Shown here piece after piece: positions 1 through 6,585 of a DNA stretch of 13,756 nt (positions are counted from its first letter, which is position 1; each line of letters starts with the position of its first letter). The DNA is from Patescibacteria group bacterium. Lineage in GTDB: Bacteria; Patescibacteriota; WWE3; 2-01-FULL-39-13. The DNA is taken from positions 1 through 13,756 of the forward strand of contig JAUPVU010000104.1 in assembly GCA_030916925.1 (NCBI GenBank). Reading direction: 5' to 3'. The notes under the pieces are model-generated. The model ran no database searches. It was not told the origin of the DNA and worked only from the letters and a program-made list of their open reading frames with translations. Both the position numbers and the translations under genes were made by a program.

Positions 1-61
1 ATTAAGAACCTTAACTTATCGGATCTATTCGTTACGTTTTCCTCATGCCCTAGGAGGTAAC

Positions 62-1873
62 ATGAAAGTACAGACTGTATCCTACATGGCTAATACTAAA
101 AAATTACAATACGTAAGTATTGTAATTTTTTGGCTCACTGTTAATGTAATTTTCTGGGTATGGTGGTGGAAAAGTCAACATATCGGAAACGTTATGTTGT
201 TTTCAATTTTTTCTGCTGCCCTATTCTATGAGATTACAGTACTTCCGTCGTTTTACTTATTCTATTTGGGACAGATGAAAAAACCTATCCATATTCCTGT
301 TCATTTTACTGAAAATGCAGGTGTAATAGGAAAAGTGGCAGTCATTACATTACATGTCCCAGGAAGCGAGTCATTAGAAATTGTTGAACATCAAATCAAA
401 GCAATGATGGCAATCACATATCCACATGACTCATGGATATTGGTTGACAAACATCATTCACCAGAAGTACAAGCTCTCGCTGAAAAGCATGGAGTAAAAT
501 ATTTCTGTCGACACGATGTTGCTACTTGGAGTGAGGATACAATTCAAAAATGGAATCAACCCCATCCTCCATTTAAAGCCAAAACAAAGGCTGGGAATGT
601 AAATTCTTGGCTTGATGCATTTGGCTATTGTGAATATTCTCATTTTGTTCAGCTTGACATCGACCATATTCCAAATCCAAACTATCTTGATAAAACATTA
701 GGATATTTTGTGGATAAAGATGTGGCGTGGGTTCAAGCACCGTCTGTTTATGGAAACTTAGATCATTGGACAGCAAGAGGATCAGCAGAACAAGAATTTG
801 TATTACAAGGTCCACTTCAAGCTGGTTTTTTTGGCTTTTGTAAAACACCATTTATCATTGGATCTCACTGCACATATGATATGCAGGCAATTCAAAAAAT
901 AGGTGGATTTCAACCAACTCGAGCTGAAGACCATCTCGATACTGTGCACCTTGCTGCAAATGGCAAACAAGGAGTATTTCTATCTGAGATTATTGCTATT
1001 GGAGATGGGCCAGAAACCTTCGAAACTTATGCAGCTCAACAATTTGCATGGGCGTACTCCATGATGCAAGTATTTTTTGGGCACACCCCAAAAGCTATTA
1101 AGCATTATACCTGGAGACAAGGAATACAATTTCTTTTTGTACAGACTTGGTACATCTTGTGGAGTTTGAGCATGCTAATCATGTTTTCTTTCCCAATCGT
1201 AAGTTTACTATCAAATCAATCAATAGCTAACGTTAATTACTGGCAATTTCTATGGAGAAATATGCTTGTAATTAGCGTAAGTTTTCTGATCTGGTTCTGG
1301 AGTAGACCATGGCATCTGCCGAAAGGCATTGGTTTGTCATGGCGTGGGATTATTTTACATGTAGCACGTTGGCCTATTGTCCTAAGTGCGCTCATTCAAG
1401 TGCTTATGAAGGTTGAGAAACCTTACATGATCACCGTGAAGGGATTGCACACAGGTATAAATCGCCCATTCGTAATACAAACGTATATTCCCTATTTAGG
1501 TCTCGTTTTTTTGTCAATCCTAGCAGGATGGAAATTCTTGCTAACGACAGGAACCGGACCTGTACAAGGTTATTTACTGTTTGCACTACAGGGTGCCACT
1601 ATGTTCATTGTTGTATTCACTATTACCCTAGGATTAGATATGAACAGCATGATGAAAGAAGGAGTATCCATTTGGAAGATAGTTAGATTACGTTTTCAAG
1701 CTGTAACTGTAATCATGATTCTTATCTTTGGAATCGTGATAACAAGTTTTGCCTCTTATCAACCAATCTTAGAAGCACTTAGTTACAAGGAAGAATACGA
1801 TGATTCGCAAACTACTACTATTAATGACGTTAATGATTACCAGTTTAATATCATCAGCCTGCGTCATGATTAG
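62..1873 (+). CDS. GT2 processive glycosyltransferase, cellulose-synthase-like membrane enzyme
   Basis: Probably polymerises an exopolysaccharide from a nucleotide-sugar and moves the chain across the membrane. The 603-aa protein has two N-terminal membrane segments (about 17-37 and 44-70), a cytoplasmic GT-A domain (about 90-345) and about six further membrane segments (about 356-567). GT2 landmarks are visible: VDK with D129, the KAGNVN loop at 176-181, the DxD motif D199/D201, the catalytic-base motif AED (E289, D290) and QQFAW at 326-330 in the place of QxxRW, with Ala for the usual Arg. No PilZ domain is present. The start is set by AGGAGGT at 52-58; the next Met (residue 9) lies too far from it. 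The hydrophilic tail after residue 570 overlaps the start of the downstream glycoside hydrolase gene, which suggests coupled translation. The sugar polymer cannot be read from sequence. Confidence 0.88.
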   Translation: MKVQTVSYMANTKKLQYVSIVIFWLTVNVIFWVWWWKSQHIGNVMLFSIFSAALFYEITVLPSFYLFYLGQMKKPIHIPVHFTENAGVIGKVAVITLHVPGSESLEIVEHQIKAMMAITYPHDSWILVDKHHSPEVQALAEKHGVKYFCRHDVATWSEDTIQKWNQPHPPFKAKTKAGNVNSWLDAFGYCEYSHFVQLDIDHIPNPNYLDKTLGYFVDKDVAWVQAPSVYGNLDHWTARGSAEQEFVLQGPLQAGFFGFCKTPFIIGSHCTYDMQAIQKIGGFQPTRAEDHLDTVHLAANGKQGVFLSEIIAIGDGPETFETYAAQQFAWAYSMMQVFFGHTPKAIKHYTWRQGIQFLFVQTWYILWSLSMLIMFSFPIVSLLSNQSIANVNYWQFLWRNMLVISVSFLIWFWSRPWHLPKGIGLSWRGIILHVARWPIVLSALIQVLMKVEKPYMITVKGLHTGINRPFVIQTYIPYLGLVFLSILAGWKFLLTTGTGPVQGYLLFALQGATMFIVVFTITLGLDMNSMMKEGVSIWKIVRLRFQAVTVIMILIFGIVITSFASYQPILEALSYKEEYDDSQTTTINDVNDYQFNIISLRHD

Positions 1874-2747
1874 CCTTCCCGTAGTTGAATTACCCCAAGG
1901 ACGAATGTTTTTGGGAGTATATGATCGCTGGGATGGTGAGTTTCAGAATGTACAAATGGATGTGGAATCTGACTATGTCAGTTGGGAGAATTCCCAAGAG
2001 TTGAATAGAATCATCTCACGCATCCGATTTGATAAACGAGTTCCGTTGATTACTATCGAGCCTTTCACTACAGCTTCAGGAGAATCATTACAAGTTCTCC
2101 ATGAAACTATAGATGGGCTCAATGATGATATAATCACTGAGAATATTCGTGTTATCAAAGAACATTCACCACAACTCATACTTGTACGATTTGCTCATGA
2201 AATGGAGCTAATTGGGAATTATCCCTGGTCTCAGAAAGATGCTGATCTCTATATTGCAGCATACCAGTACTACATTAACTTTTTCCGTAAGGAAGAAGTA
2301 AAAAATGTAGAATTCATCTGGTCACCGGCTGGTAATTCTAATGCTCAACCTTATTATCCTGGTTCTGATTATGTCGACTACATTGGCATTTCAATTCTAG
2401 GATTTGAAGATTGGGATCGAGAATTCGGTCATACAGTTGGGCGCTCGTTTCAAAGCATTCTCAGTGAACGTTTGTGGCTTAAGGAACTTGACAAGCCTAT
2501 TATTATCACAGAACTCGGCGTAGCTGCAAGTGACATTCGAAATGAAGCCGAGACACTAAAGTATCAGTATGAATGGCTCTGGCTTGCATGGGAAGCATGG
2601 TATTACTATCCTTTTTTGCACGGAGTAGTATATTTCAATGCGATAAATGCAGAGAATAGCTGGCAAGGCGAACGCCCTGATTGGCGAATTCCTGCAGGAG
2701 CACTACCTCCTGCTATCCAATTGCCTCCGCGACGAACTATCAAATAG
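1800..2747 (+). CDS. Secreted GH26-like glycoside hydrolase (beta-mannanase-type fold)
   Basis: Predicted extracytoplasmic endo-glycosidase, 315 aa. Residues 1-21 form a signal peptide (Arg-Lys then a Leu/Met/Ile core). The SSAC at 18-21 is a poor lipobox because -3 is Ser, so lipidation is uncertain. The rest looks like a GH26 TIM barrel: RFAHEME at 130-136 matches the GH26 general acid/base segment (E134 candidate), WSPAGN at 174-179 follows, and ITELG at 236-240 carries the candidate nucleophile E238. Start: AAGGAAG at 1787-1793 lies 6 nt before ATG 1800, and the signal peptide lies within the part overlapping the GT2 gene, so the 74-nt overlap is real. GH26 members cut beta-mannan, mixed-link glucan or beta-1,3-xylan; the substrate here is unknown. 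Pairing with a polymer synthase suggests trimming or release of its product, as BcsZ does for cellulose. Confidence 0.82.
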   Translation: MIRKLLLLMTLMITSLISSACVMISLPVVELPQGRMFLGVYDRWDGEFQNVQMDVESDYVSWENSQELNRIISRIRFDKRVPLITIEPFTTASGESLQVLHETIDGLNDDIITENIRVIKEHSPQLILVRFAHEMELIGNYPWSQKDADLYIAAYQYYINFFRKEEVKNVEFIWSPAGNSNAQPYYPGSDYVDYIGISILGFEDWDREFGHTVGRSFQSILSERLWLKELDKPIIITELGVAASDIRNEAETLKYQYEWLWLAWEAWYYYPFLHGVVYFNAINAENSWQGERPDWRIPAGALPPAIQLPPRRTIK

Positions 2748-2756
2748 ATCCGAAAC

Positions 2757-2787
2757 GAATACCGGGTGAAAACATCACCCGGTATTC
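2757..2787 (+). terminator. Strong hairpin after the GT2-GH26 pair, probable terminator
   Basis: A perfect 13-bp inverted repeat (GAATACCGGGTGA at 2757-2769, TCACCCGGTATTC at 2775-2787) with a 5-nt AAACA loop starts 9 nt after the GH26 stop codon. No T-run follows directly, only a pyrimidine-rich stretch with TTTT at 2794, so it may be an imperfect intrinsic terminator or a 3'-end stabiliser. It separates the polysaccharide cassette from the rplK promoter. Confidence 0.65.
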
Positions 2788-2803
2788 CTCCGCTTTTATA
2801 CTC

Positions 2804-2831
2804 TTTACTTTTTCTAAATATCAGATATAAT
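2804..2831 (+). promoter_or_regulatory. Predicted sigma-70-type promoter for the rplK-rplA unit
   Basis: TTTACT at 2804-2809 (4 of 6 to the -35 consensus), a 16-nt spacer and a perfect TATAAT at 2826-2831. Transcription would begin near A2838, giving a leader of about 148 nt before the rplK ATG at 2986. The position between the upstream hairpin and the structured leader supports the call. The start site is predicted from spacing only. Confidence 0.55.
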
Positions 2832-2837
2832 TGTCTT

Positions 2838-2931
2838 ACCTGTGATTTCATAGGGAGGCTAACGCCGAAGCTTGTACAATCTAAAGTAAGATTGTTTATT
2901 CGTTTCGTACCCTTCTTATTCACAGCGGTAG
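2838..2931 (+). promoter_or_regulatory. Structured rplK leader resembling the L1 binding site of 23S rRNA
   Basis: Visible elements: AUAGGGAGGCU at 2850-2860, GGC-UAAC-GCC hairpin at 2857-2866, GCCGA at 2864-2868, a 7-bp hairpin ACAAUCU/AGAUUGU (2876-2882 with 2889-2895), and UACCCUU at 2908-2914 able to pair with AGGG at 2852-2855. From memory, E. coli 23S helices 76-77, bound by L1, read AUAGGUGGGAGGCU, then GCCGA, then UACCACCCUU. The same order of a GGG/CCC stem, a single A, a GGC/GCC stem and a 3' asymmetric loop beginning GA is present here. L1 is known to repress its own operon through an mRNA copy of its rRNA site. In addition, 2838-2845 can pair with 2920-2929, closing the leader and occupying the 5' arm of the downstream terminator. 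The mimicry is an inference from sequence and has not been tested by folding or alignment. Confidence 0.5.
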
Positions 2932-2954
2932 TTTTCAAACTACCCGTTTTTTTT
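2926..2954 (+). terminator. Intrinsic terminator inside the rplK leader (attenuator)
   Basis: The stem GGTAGTT (2927-2933) pairs with AACTACC (2938-2944) around the loop TTCA, followed by CG and eight T at 2947-2954. This is a standard Rho-independent terminator, yet it lies downstream of the predicted promoter and ends 31 nt before the rplK start, so it must be bypassed for expression. That is the layout of a transcription attenuator. The alternative is that it ends a separate small RNA of about 115 nt. Confidence 0.72.
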
Positions 2955-2985
2955 GCAAAACATTTTATTTCAACTTTTTATATTT

Positions 2986-3408
2986 ATGGCAAAAGTAGTT
3001 AAAACACAAATCAAATTAAATTTACCAGCAGGTGAAGCAACACCAGCACCTCCAGTTGGACCAGCTCTTGGACAACACGGTATTCCTATTATGGAGTTTA
3101 TTAAAGAATATAATGCTCGAACAGCAGACAAAAAAGGTAATGTTATTCCTGCTGTTATTACAGTTTACGAAGATCGAAGTTTTACATTTGTAACTAAACT
3201 TCCTCCAGTTTCTGCAATGATAAAAAAAGTACTTGGTCTTAAGGTAGCTTCCGGGAAACCAAATACTGAAAAAGTTGGAAAGCTTAAACTAGCTCAAATC
3301 GAAACTATTGCTAAAGAAAAAATGGAAGATTTAAATGCTAACGATATAGAAGCAGCAATGCAAATTGTACGCGGAACTGCCCGCTCAATGGGAGTAGAAA
3401 CAGAATAA
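2986..3408 (+). CDS. rplK: Large ribosomal subunit protein uL11
   Basis: Component of the GTPase-associated centre of the large subunit, binding 23S helices 43-44 with the L10-L12 stalk. The 140-aa protein has the usual length (about 141). It opens with [16 protein letters not shown], carries the proline-rich [13 protein letters not shown] segment near residues 21-33, and ends with the RNA-binding C-terminal domain including GTARSMG near 131-137. The ATG at 2986 is chosen because MAKVVK is the family's normal N-terminus; a longer reading from TTG 2953 would begin inside the terminator T-run. No Shine-Dalgarno is visible (the upstream bases are T/A only). Next is rplA after 19 nt, the classic L11-L1 pair, but secE/nusG are not upstream and rplJ/rplL are not downstream. 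Confidence 0.97.
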   Translation: MAKVVKTQIKLNLPAGEATPAPPVGPALGQHGIPIMEFIKEYNARTADKKGNVIPAVITVYEDRSFTFVTKLPPVSAMIKKVLGLKVASGKPNTEKVGKLKLAQIETIAKEKMEDLNANDIEAAMQIVRGTARSMGVETE

Positions 3409-3427
3409 TAAATTTTTATTAAATATC

Positions 3428-4207
3428 ATGGGAAAAATCAGAACACGTTTTATCGGTATAGAAGAAATTGAAAAACAACAAAAAGAAGATCAAAAGAAAC
3501 GTTCTTCAGAAAAAAAAGTTGAAAAAGGTGAAGAAGAAAATCAAAATCAAGAAGTAAAAGTTGAAACTTCTAACAAAAAATCTAAGAAAAAAGATAAAAA
3601 ACTCAATGTTCACGTTCGTGGTAAAAAATATCAAGAAGCTCTTAAAAAAATTGATGAAAAAAAAGAATATCAACTACAAGAAGCTGTTGAAACTCTTAAA
3701 AAAATTACTTTTGCAAAATTTGAAGAATCCGTAGAACTACATATTAATGTACTTAATGAAGGTTTACGCGGAGAAATTGAACTCCCTCACTCTACTGGTA
3801 AAACAGTACGAGTTGCAATTGTAAGTGATACATTACTTGAAACTATTGACAAAGGAATTATTGATTTCGATATTTTAATAGCACACCCTTCTTTTATGCC
3901 AAAACTTGCTAAATATGCAAAAACATTAGGTCCAAAAGGACTTATGCCAAACCCTAAAGCAGGTACAATTAGTCCAAATCCAGAAGAAGCAGCAAAAAAA
4001 TTTGAAAAAGGTATGCTTCGTTGGAAATCAGAATCTAAATTCCCTATTGTTCATCAACTCATTGGTAAACTGCCACATGAAACAAATGCTTTAGTAGAAA
4101 ATGCCACTGCATTTTTAAACTCTGTAGGTAGAAAAAATATAAAAAATGCATTTATCAAATCTACAATGAGTCCTTCTCTTAAACTTAATTTAGAGAATAT
4201 TGGATAA
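3428..4207 (+). CDS. rplA: Large ribosomal subunit protein uL1 with Lys-rich N-terminal extension
   Basis: Binds 23S helices 76-78 to form the L1 stalk that handles exiting tRNA, and in known bacteria represses its own operon. The 259-aa protein has an unusual hydrophilic Lys/Glu-rich extension (about residues 1-60). The core starts near VRGKKYQEALKKID (63-76). Family segments are clear: AKFEESVELHINV (96-108), LPHSTGKTVRVAIV (119-132), LGPKGLMPNPKAGT (167-180). Domain II looks shortened: between PHSTGK and DFDILIAHP the stretch that normally contains the AGAD element is about 18 residues shorter than in typical L1. The RNA-binding Thr-Met-Gly triad near the C-terminus reads T246-M247-S248, with Ser for Gly. 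No Shine-Dalgarno is seen. The identification is firm; the functional effect of these changes is unknown. Confidence 0.95.
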   Translation: MGKIRTRFIGIEEIEKQQKEDQKKRSSEKKVEKGEEENQNQEVKVETSNKKSKKKDKKLNVHVRGKKYQEALKKIDEKKEYQLQEAVETLKKITFAKFEESVELHINVLNEGLRGEIELPHSTGKTVRVAIVSDTLLETIDKGIIDFDILIAHPSFMPKLAKYAKTLGPKGLMPNPKAGTISPNPEEAAKKFEKGMLRWKSESKFPIVHQLIGKLPHETNALVENATAFLNSVGRKNIKNAFIKSTMSPSLKLNLENIG

Positions 4208-4230
4208 TCTCTTCGGTGTACAATGTAGGT

Positions 4231-4893
4231 ATGCAGTATTTATTACTTTGTATACTTATTTTATTGCCTTCACATGTAGCAGCGCAAGAAATGTACTCCC
4301 CTTCATATAAACTTGAATTAGAACAAATAGAAGCCACAACGGAAGCTAAACAAATGACATTAAATCCATTACAAGAAAAACAGTTTTTTGAAAATGGATA
4401 TATTATTCACCCGCCACAAGATAACTCATTACAATTTAGTATTTCTGACGTAAGTTTAAACTTGAGTGCTTTTTCAGCTGAGCCTGTTCAATACCATTCA
4501 GTTGTTACAACAATAACCTCTCAACAAATCTATGGATATCAAATACTTGTAAAACCTCTTCAAGGGCTAGAAACAAAAAATGCAGATCAAATTCCTGCAA
4601 CACAATGTGATGGCAAAGATGAATTTTGTACAACTCATATCGCTGGTGAATGGAAAAATAATGCACGAATTGGTTGGGGATACAATATTTCGGGTCCAGA
4701 CGCACAGCTTGATTTTAAAAAAGATACTTATTTTCGTCCATTTACTACGGGTGAATCTATAGTTATGGCAACAAATGATGCTAGTGAAGGCCAACAAGCG
4801 ACAAAAATGACAATTAAAACTATTACTTCTCCTGAACAAGCTGATGGCAACTATAGCTCTCTTATTAAAATTATTGCATTACCTAAATTGTAA
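4231..4893 (+). CDS. Secreted beta-rich protein, first gene of a surface-protein pair
   Basis: Not a family I can name with certainty. The ATG at 4231 gives 220 aa with a good signal peptide (MQYLLLCILILLPSHVAA, cleavage likely after VAA at 16-18). A GTG at 4216 would add five residues ahead of the signal peptide and is less likely. The mature part is predicted mostly beta: FSISDVSLNLSAFSAEP (69-85), a Cys pair at C126 and C133 that could form a disulfide, GWGYNISG (148-155), and a final TKMTIKTITSPEQADGNYSS (191-210). That last type of strand, proline and G-x-Y ending is seen in WxL, camelysin and related cell-wall proteins. No true WxL motif is present. It follows rplA by 23 nt and precedes an anchored beta-sandwich protein by 2 nt, so the two are probably co-translated and may act together at the surface. 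Confidence 0.75.
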   Translation: MQYLLLCILILLPSHVAAQEMYSPSYKLELEQIEATTEAKQMTLNPLQEKQFFENGYIIHPPQDNSLQFSISDVSLNLSAFSAEPVQYHSVVTTITSQQIYGYQILVKPLQGLETKNADQIPATQCDGKDEFCTTHIAGEWKNNARIGWGYNISGPDAQLDFKKDTYFRPFTTGESIVMATNDASEGQQATKMTIKTITSPEQADGNYSSLIKIIALPKL

Positions 4894-4895
4894 CC

Positions 4896-5900
4896 ATGAA
4901 ATTTTCTATTTTATTATTATTTATTTTTGCTTTATTATTTGCACCAACAAATATTCATGCTCAATCTTTTTCTTTCGAACTTGCTCCTAAGCAATATGAA
5001 ATTGTATCTCAACGAAATAAAAACATAACGCTTCCTTATACACTTACAAATTATGGAGATCCTCAAGTAATTACTCTTAGTATCTATACATTAAAAATTA
5101 CTGATAATGAAGGTAACTATAATGTATCACCATATAAAGGAACAGATACATCAATTACGTTTTCTATAGCTGGTAGTAATGTTGCACTGGATTCCCCATT
5201 TCTTATTAAAGGCAAAAATACTCTAGATTTTGACTTAGAAATATCTGTTCCAGAAGGAATTAAAGAATCAGATTATACCTTTTCGTTAGTAGCAGAAATT
5301 GAGCCACAAAAAGGATTTGAAAACACAAGCACTATCATGTTACAAGGTGGAATTGGATCCAATATTGTTTTATCTGTTAGTGATTCTGGTAACTTAGATC
5401 AAAAAGGCAACATAGTTCAATATGAATTACTTACTAATAAAATAATCACTTTATTTGATAAAAAAATTGCTTTTTTTAATAGTGGAGAACCTATTCCAGT
5501 TTTGCTTATAGCTTCTAATACGGGTACAAATGCTGTAAAAACTTCTGGTTCTATTACCTTAATTTCCAATAATAAAAATAAAAGGATCGAACAACCATCT
5601 TTTACAATATCTCCCCAATATATTTTTTCTGGATCTCAAAGATTACTAAAAACTTCAAATACCTTTTGTAAAAACAATACAGATGATATATGCAAAAAAC
5701 CACATTCACTTATTATTAAAAGTCCATTTATTGGTTTGTATACTATATCTTCTGTAATTTCTTTTGGTGAAAATGCTCAAATTAGCTATGGAGCTATTAC
5801 TTTTTTTACATTCCCATTTGTATATGCCACAATCATCTTTCTAGTTATCATCATTCTCATTCTATTACTACCTAAAATACGTAGAAGTATTAAAAAGTAA
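4896..5900 (+). CDS. Membrane-anchored surface protein, DUF916/WxL-interacting-protein-like layout
   Basis: 334-aa predicted surface protein with a signal peptide (1-22, ending NIHA/Q), an extracellular region with two beta-sandwich-like parts, a single C-terminal membrane helix (about 303-326) and a basic cytoplasmic tail (KIRRSIKK). The first part opens FELAPKQYEIVSQRNKNITL (27-46), then TLTNYGDPQVITLSIY (49-64) and FDLEISVPEGI (112-122), the pattern of DUF916-type domains that begin with a proline-containing strand and a 'tN-g-d' strand. The second part (about 190-290) has PVLLIASNTGTNAVKTSGSI (201-220), like other 'NTG' Ig-like modules. C258 and C266 may pair. In Gram-positives such proteins anchor and bind WxL partners; the upstream secreted gene, 2 nt away, is the candidate partner. 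Family membership is inferred from layout only. Confidence 0.7.
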   Translation: MKFSILLLFIFALLFAPTNIHAQSFSFELAPKQYEIVSQRNKNITLPYTLTNYGDPQVITLSIYTLKITDNEGNYNVSPYKGTDTSITFSIAGSNVALDSPFLIKGKNTLDFDLEISVPEGIKESDYTFSLVAEIEPQKGFENTSTIMLQGGIGSNIVLSVSDSGNLDQKGNIVQYELLTNKIITLFDKKIAFFNSGEPIPVLLIASNTGTNAVKTSGSITLISNNKNKRIEQPSFTISPQYIFSGSQRLLKTSNTFCKNNTDDICKKPHSLIIKSPFIGLYTISSVISFGENAQISYGAITFFTFPFVYATIIFLVIIILILLLPKIRRSIKK

Positions 5901-5932
5901 GATACTTATTAGATATTTAAATTAGTTTACAT

Positions 5933-5960
5933 TTGCATAAACTTATTATAAAGTTATACA
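5933..5960 (+). promoter_or_regulatory. Possible promoter for comEA-comEC
   Basis: TTGCAT at 5933-5938 and TATACA at 5955-5960 are separated by 16 nt. Transcription would start about 6 nt before the comEA ATG, giving an almost leaderless mRNA, which fits the lack of a Shine-Dalgarno there. AT-rich sequence makes chance matches common, so this is tentative. Confidence 0.33.
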
Positions 5961-5972
5961 TATACATAACTT
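5951..5972. repeat. Inverted repeat abutting the comEA start codon
   Basis: AAGTTAT at 5951-5957 and ATAACTT at 5966-5972 form a perfect 7-bp inverted repeat with an 8-nt ACATATAC spacer. It ends directly before the ATG at 5973 and overlaps the candidate -10 element. It could be an operator or an RNA hairpin at the 5' end of the message. Confidence 0.5.
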
Positions 5973-6584
5973 ATGATAGAAGTAATACAAAGATTTAAAT
6001 ATCCAGTAGAAATTATTCTTATATTTCTTTCTATTTCTATTACATGTATTACTTTTTTTCTTTATTCCAAAGAAACAGAAACAGTACATCTTGCTAACTT
6101 AGAAGCTACCGATGTGGAAACTATTCAAAAAGAAACAATTACTATAGATCTTGCTGGTGCTGTTGAAAAACCTAATGTATATACTATTCCATCCAATACA
6201 ACACTTCATGAGGTTATTAGCATGGCTGGTGGCCTTTCTAAAGATGCGGCTCACGATTATATCAGTCGTACATTTAATATGGCTACTACTCTTTCTGATA
6301 AAGAAAAAATATATATTCCTTTTAAAGAAGAAATTGAACAAGGTTTAATTGATCAAAATGTTCAAATACTTTCTGAAACAACAACTACAGAAACTGCAAA
6401 TTCATCCGGGATATCGATTAATACTGCTTCTGAAAGTGAGCTGGATTCTTTGCCTGGTGTGGGGCCAATAACAGCTAAAAAAATAGCTGATAATCGACCT
6501 TATGAGTCTATAGAAGAACTTATTTCTAAAAAAGCTGTTAATTCTACAACTTTCGAAAAAATTAAAGAACTAATTTCACTTTAG
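5973..6584 (+). CDS. comEA: ComEA competence DNA receptor (SLBB + helix-hairpin-helix)
   Basis: Binds incoming double-stranded DNA at the outer face of the membrane and passes it to the ComEC channel during natural transformation. The 203-aa protein has the standard ComEA order: an N-terminal membrane anchor (about 12-31), an SLBB domain (about 57-117, with DLAGAVEKPNVYTIP at 59-73 and AGGLSKDA at 85-92), a Thr/Ser-rich linker (about 133-146), and a C-terminal helix-hairpin-helix DNA-binding domain (148-203) with INTASESELDSLPGVG (149-164) followed by AKKIADNR. Length and order match Gram-positive-type ComEA. The ATG at 5973 has no Shine-Dalgarno but directly precedes the anchor. The comEC gene follows after 1 nt, so the two are very likely one transcription unit. 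Confidence 0.95.
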   Translation: MIEVIQRFKYPVEIILIFLSISITCITFFLYSKETETVHLANLEATDVETIQKETITIDLAGAVEKPNVYTIPSNTTLHEVISMAGGLSKDAAHDYISRTFNMATTLSDKEKIYIPFKEEIEQGLIDQNVQILSETTTTETANSSGISINTASESELDSLPGVGPITAKKIADNRPYESIEELISKKAVNSTTFEKIKELISL

Positions 6585-6585
6585 T

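Noticed and set aside
1817..1865. Lipoprotein processing of the GH26-like enzyme at Cys21
   Set aside because: The sequence before Cys is SSA with Ser at -3, where Leu/Val/Ile is normal, so lipidation is not claimed.
2953..2985. Longer rplK reading from TTG 2953
   Set aside because: It would start inside the terminator T-run and add residues foreign to uL11; MAKVVK at 2986 is the family N-terminus.
2748..2985. tRNA or other standard RNA gene in the gap before rplK
   Set aside because: No T-loop GTTCGA-type sequence and no cloverleaf arms could be found; the structure fits a leader with terminator better.
4231..4893. True WxL-domain protein
   Set aside because: No W-x-L motif is present; GEWKN and GWGYN contain Trp but lack the pattern. 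Only the overall layout is similar.
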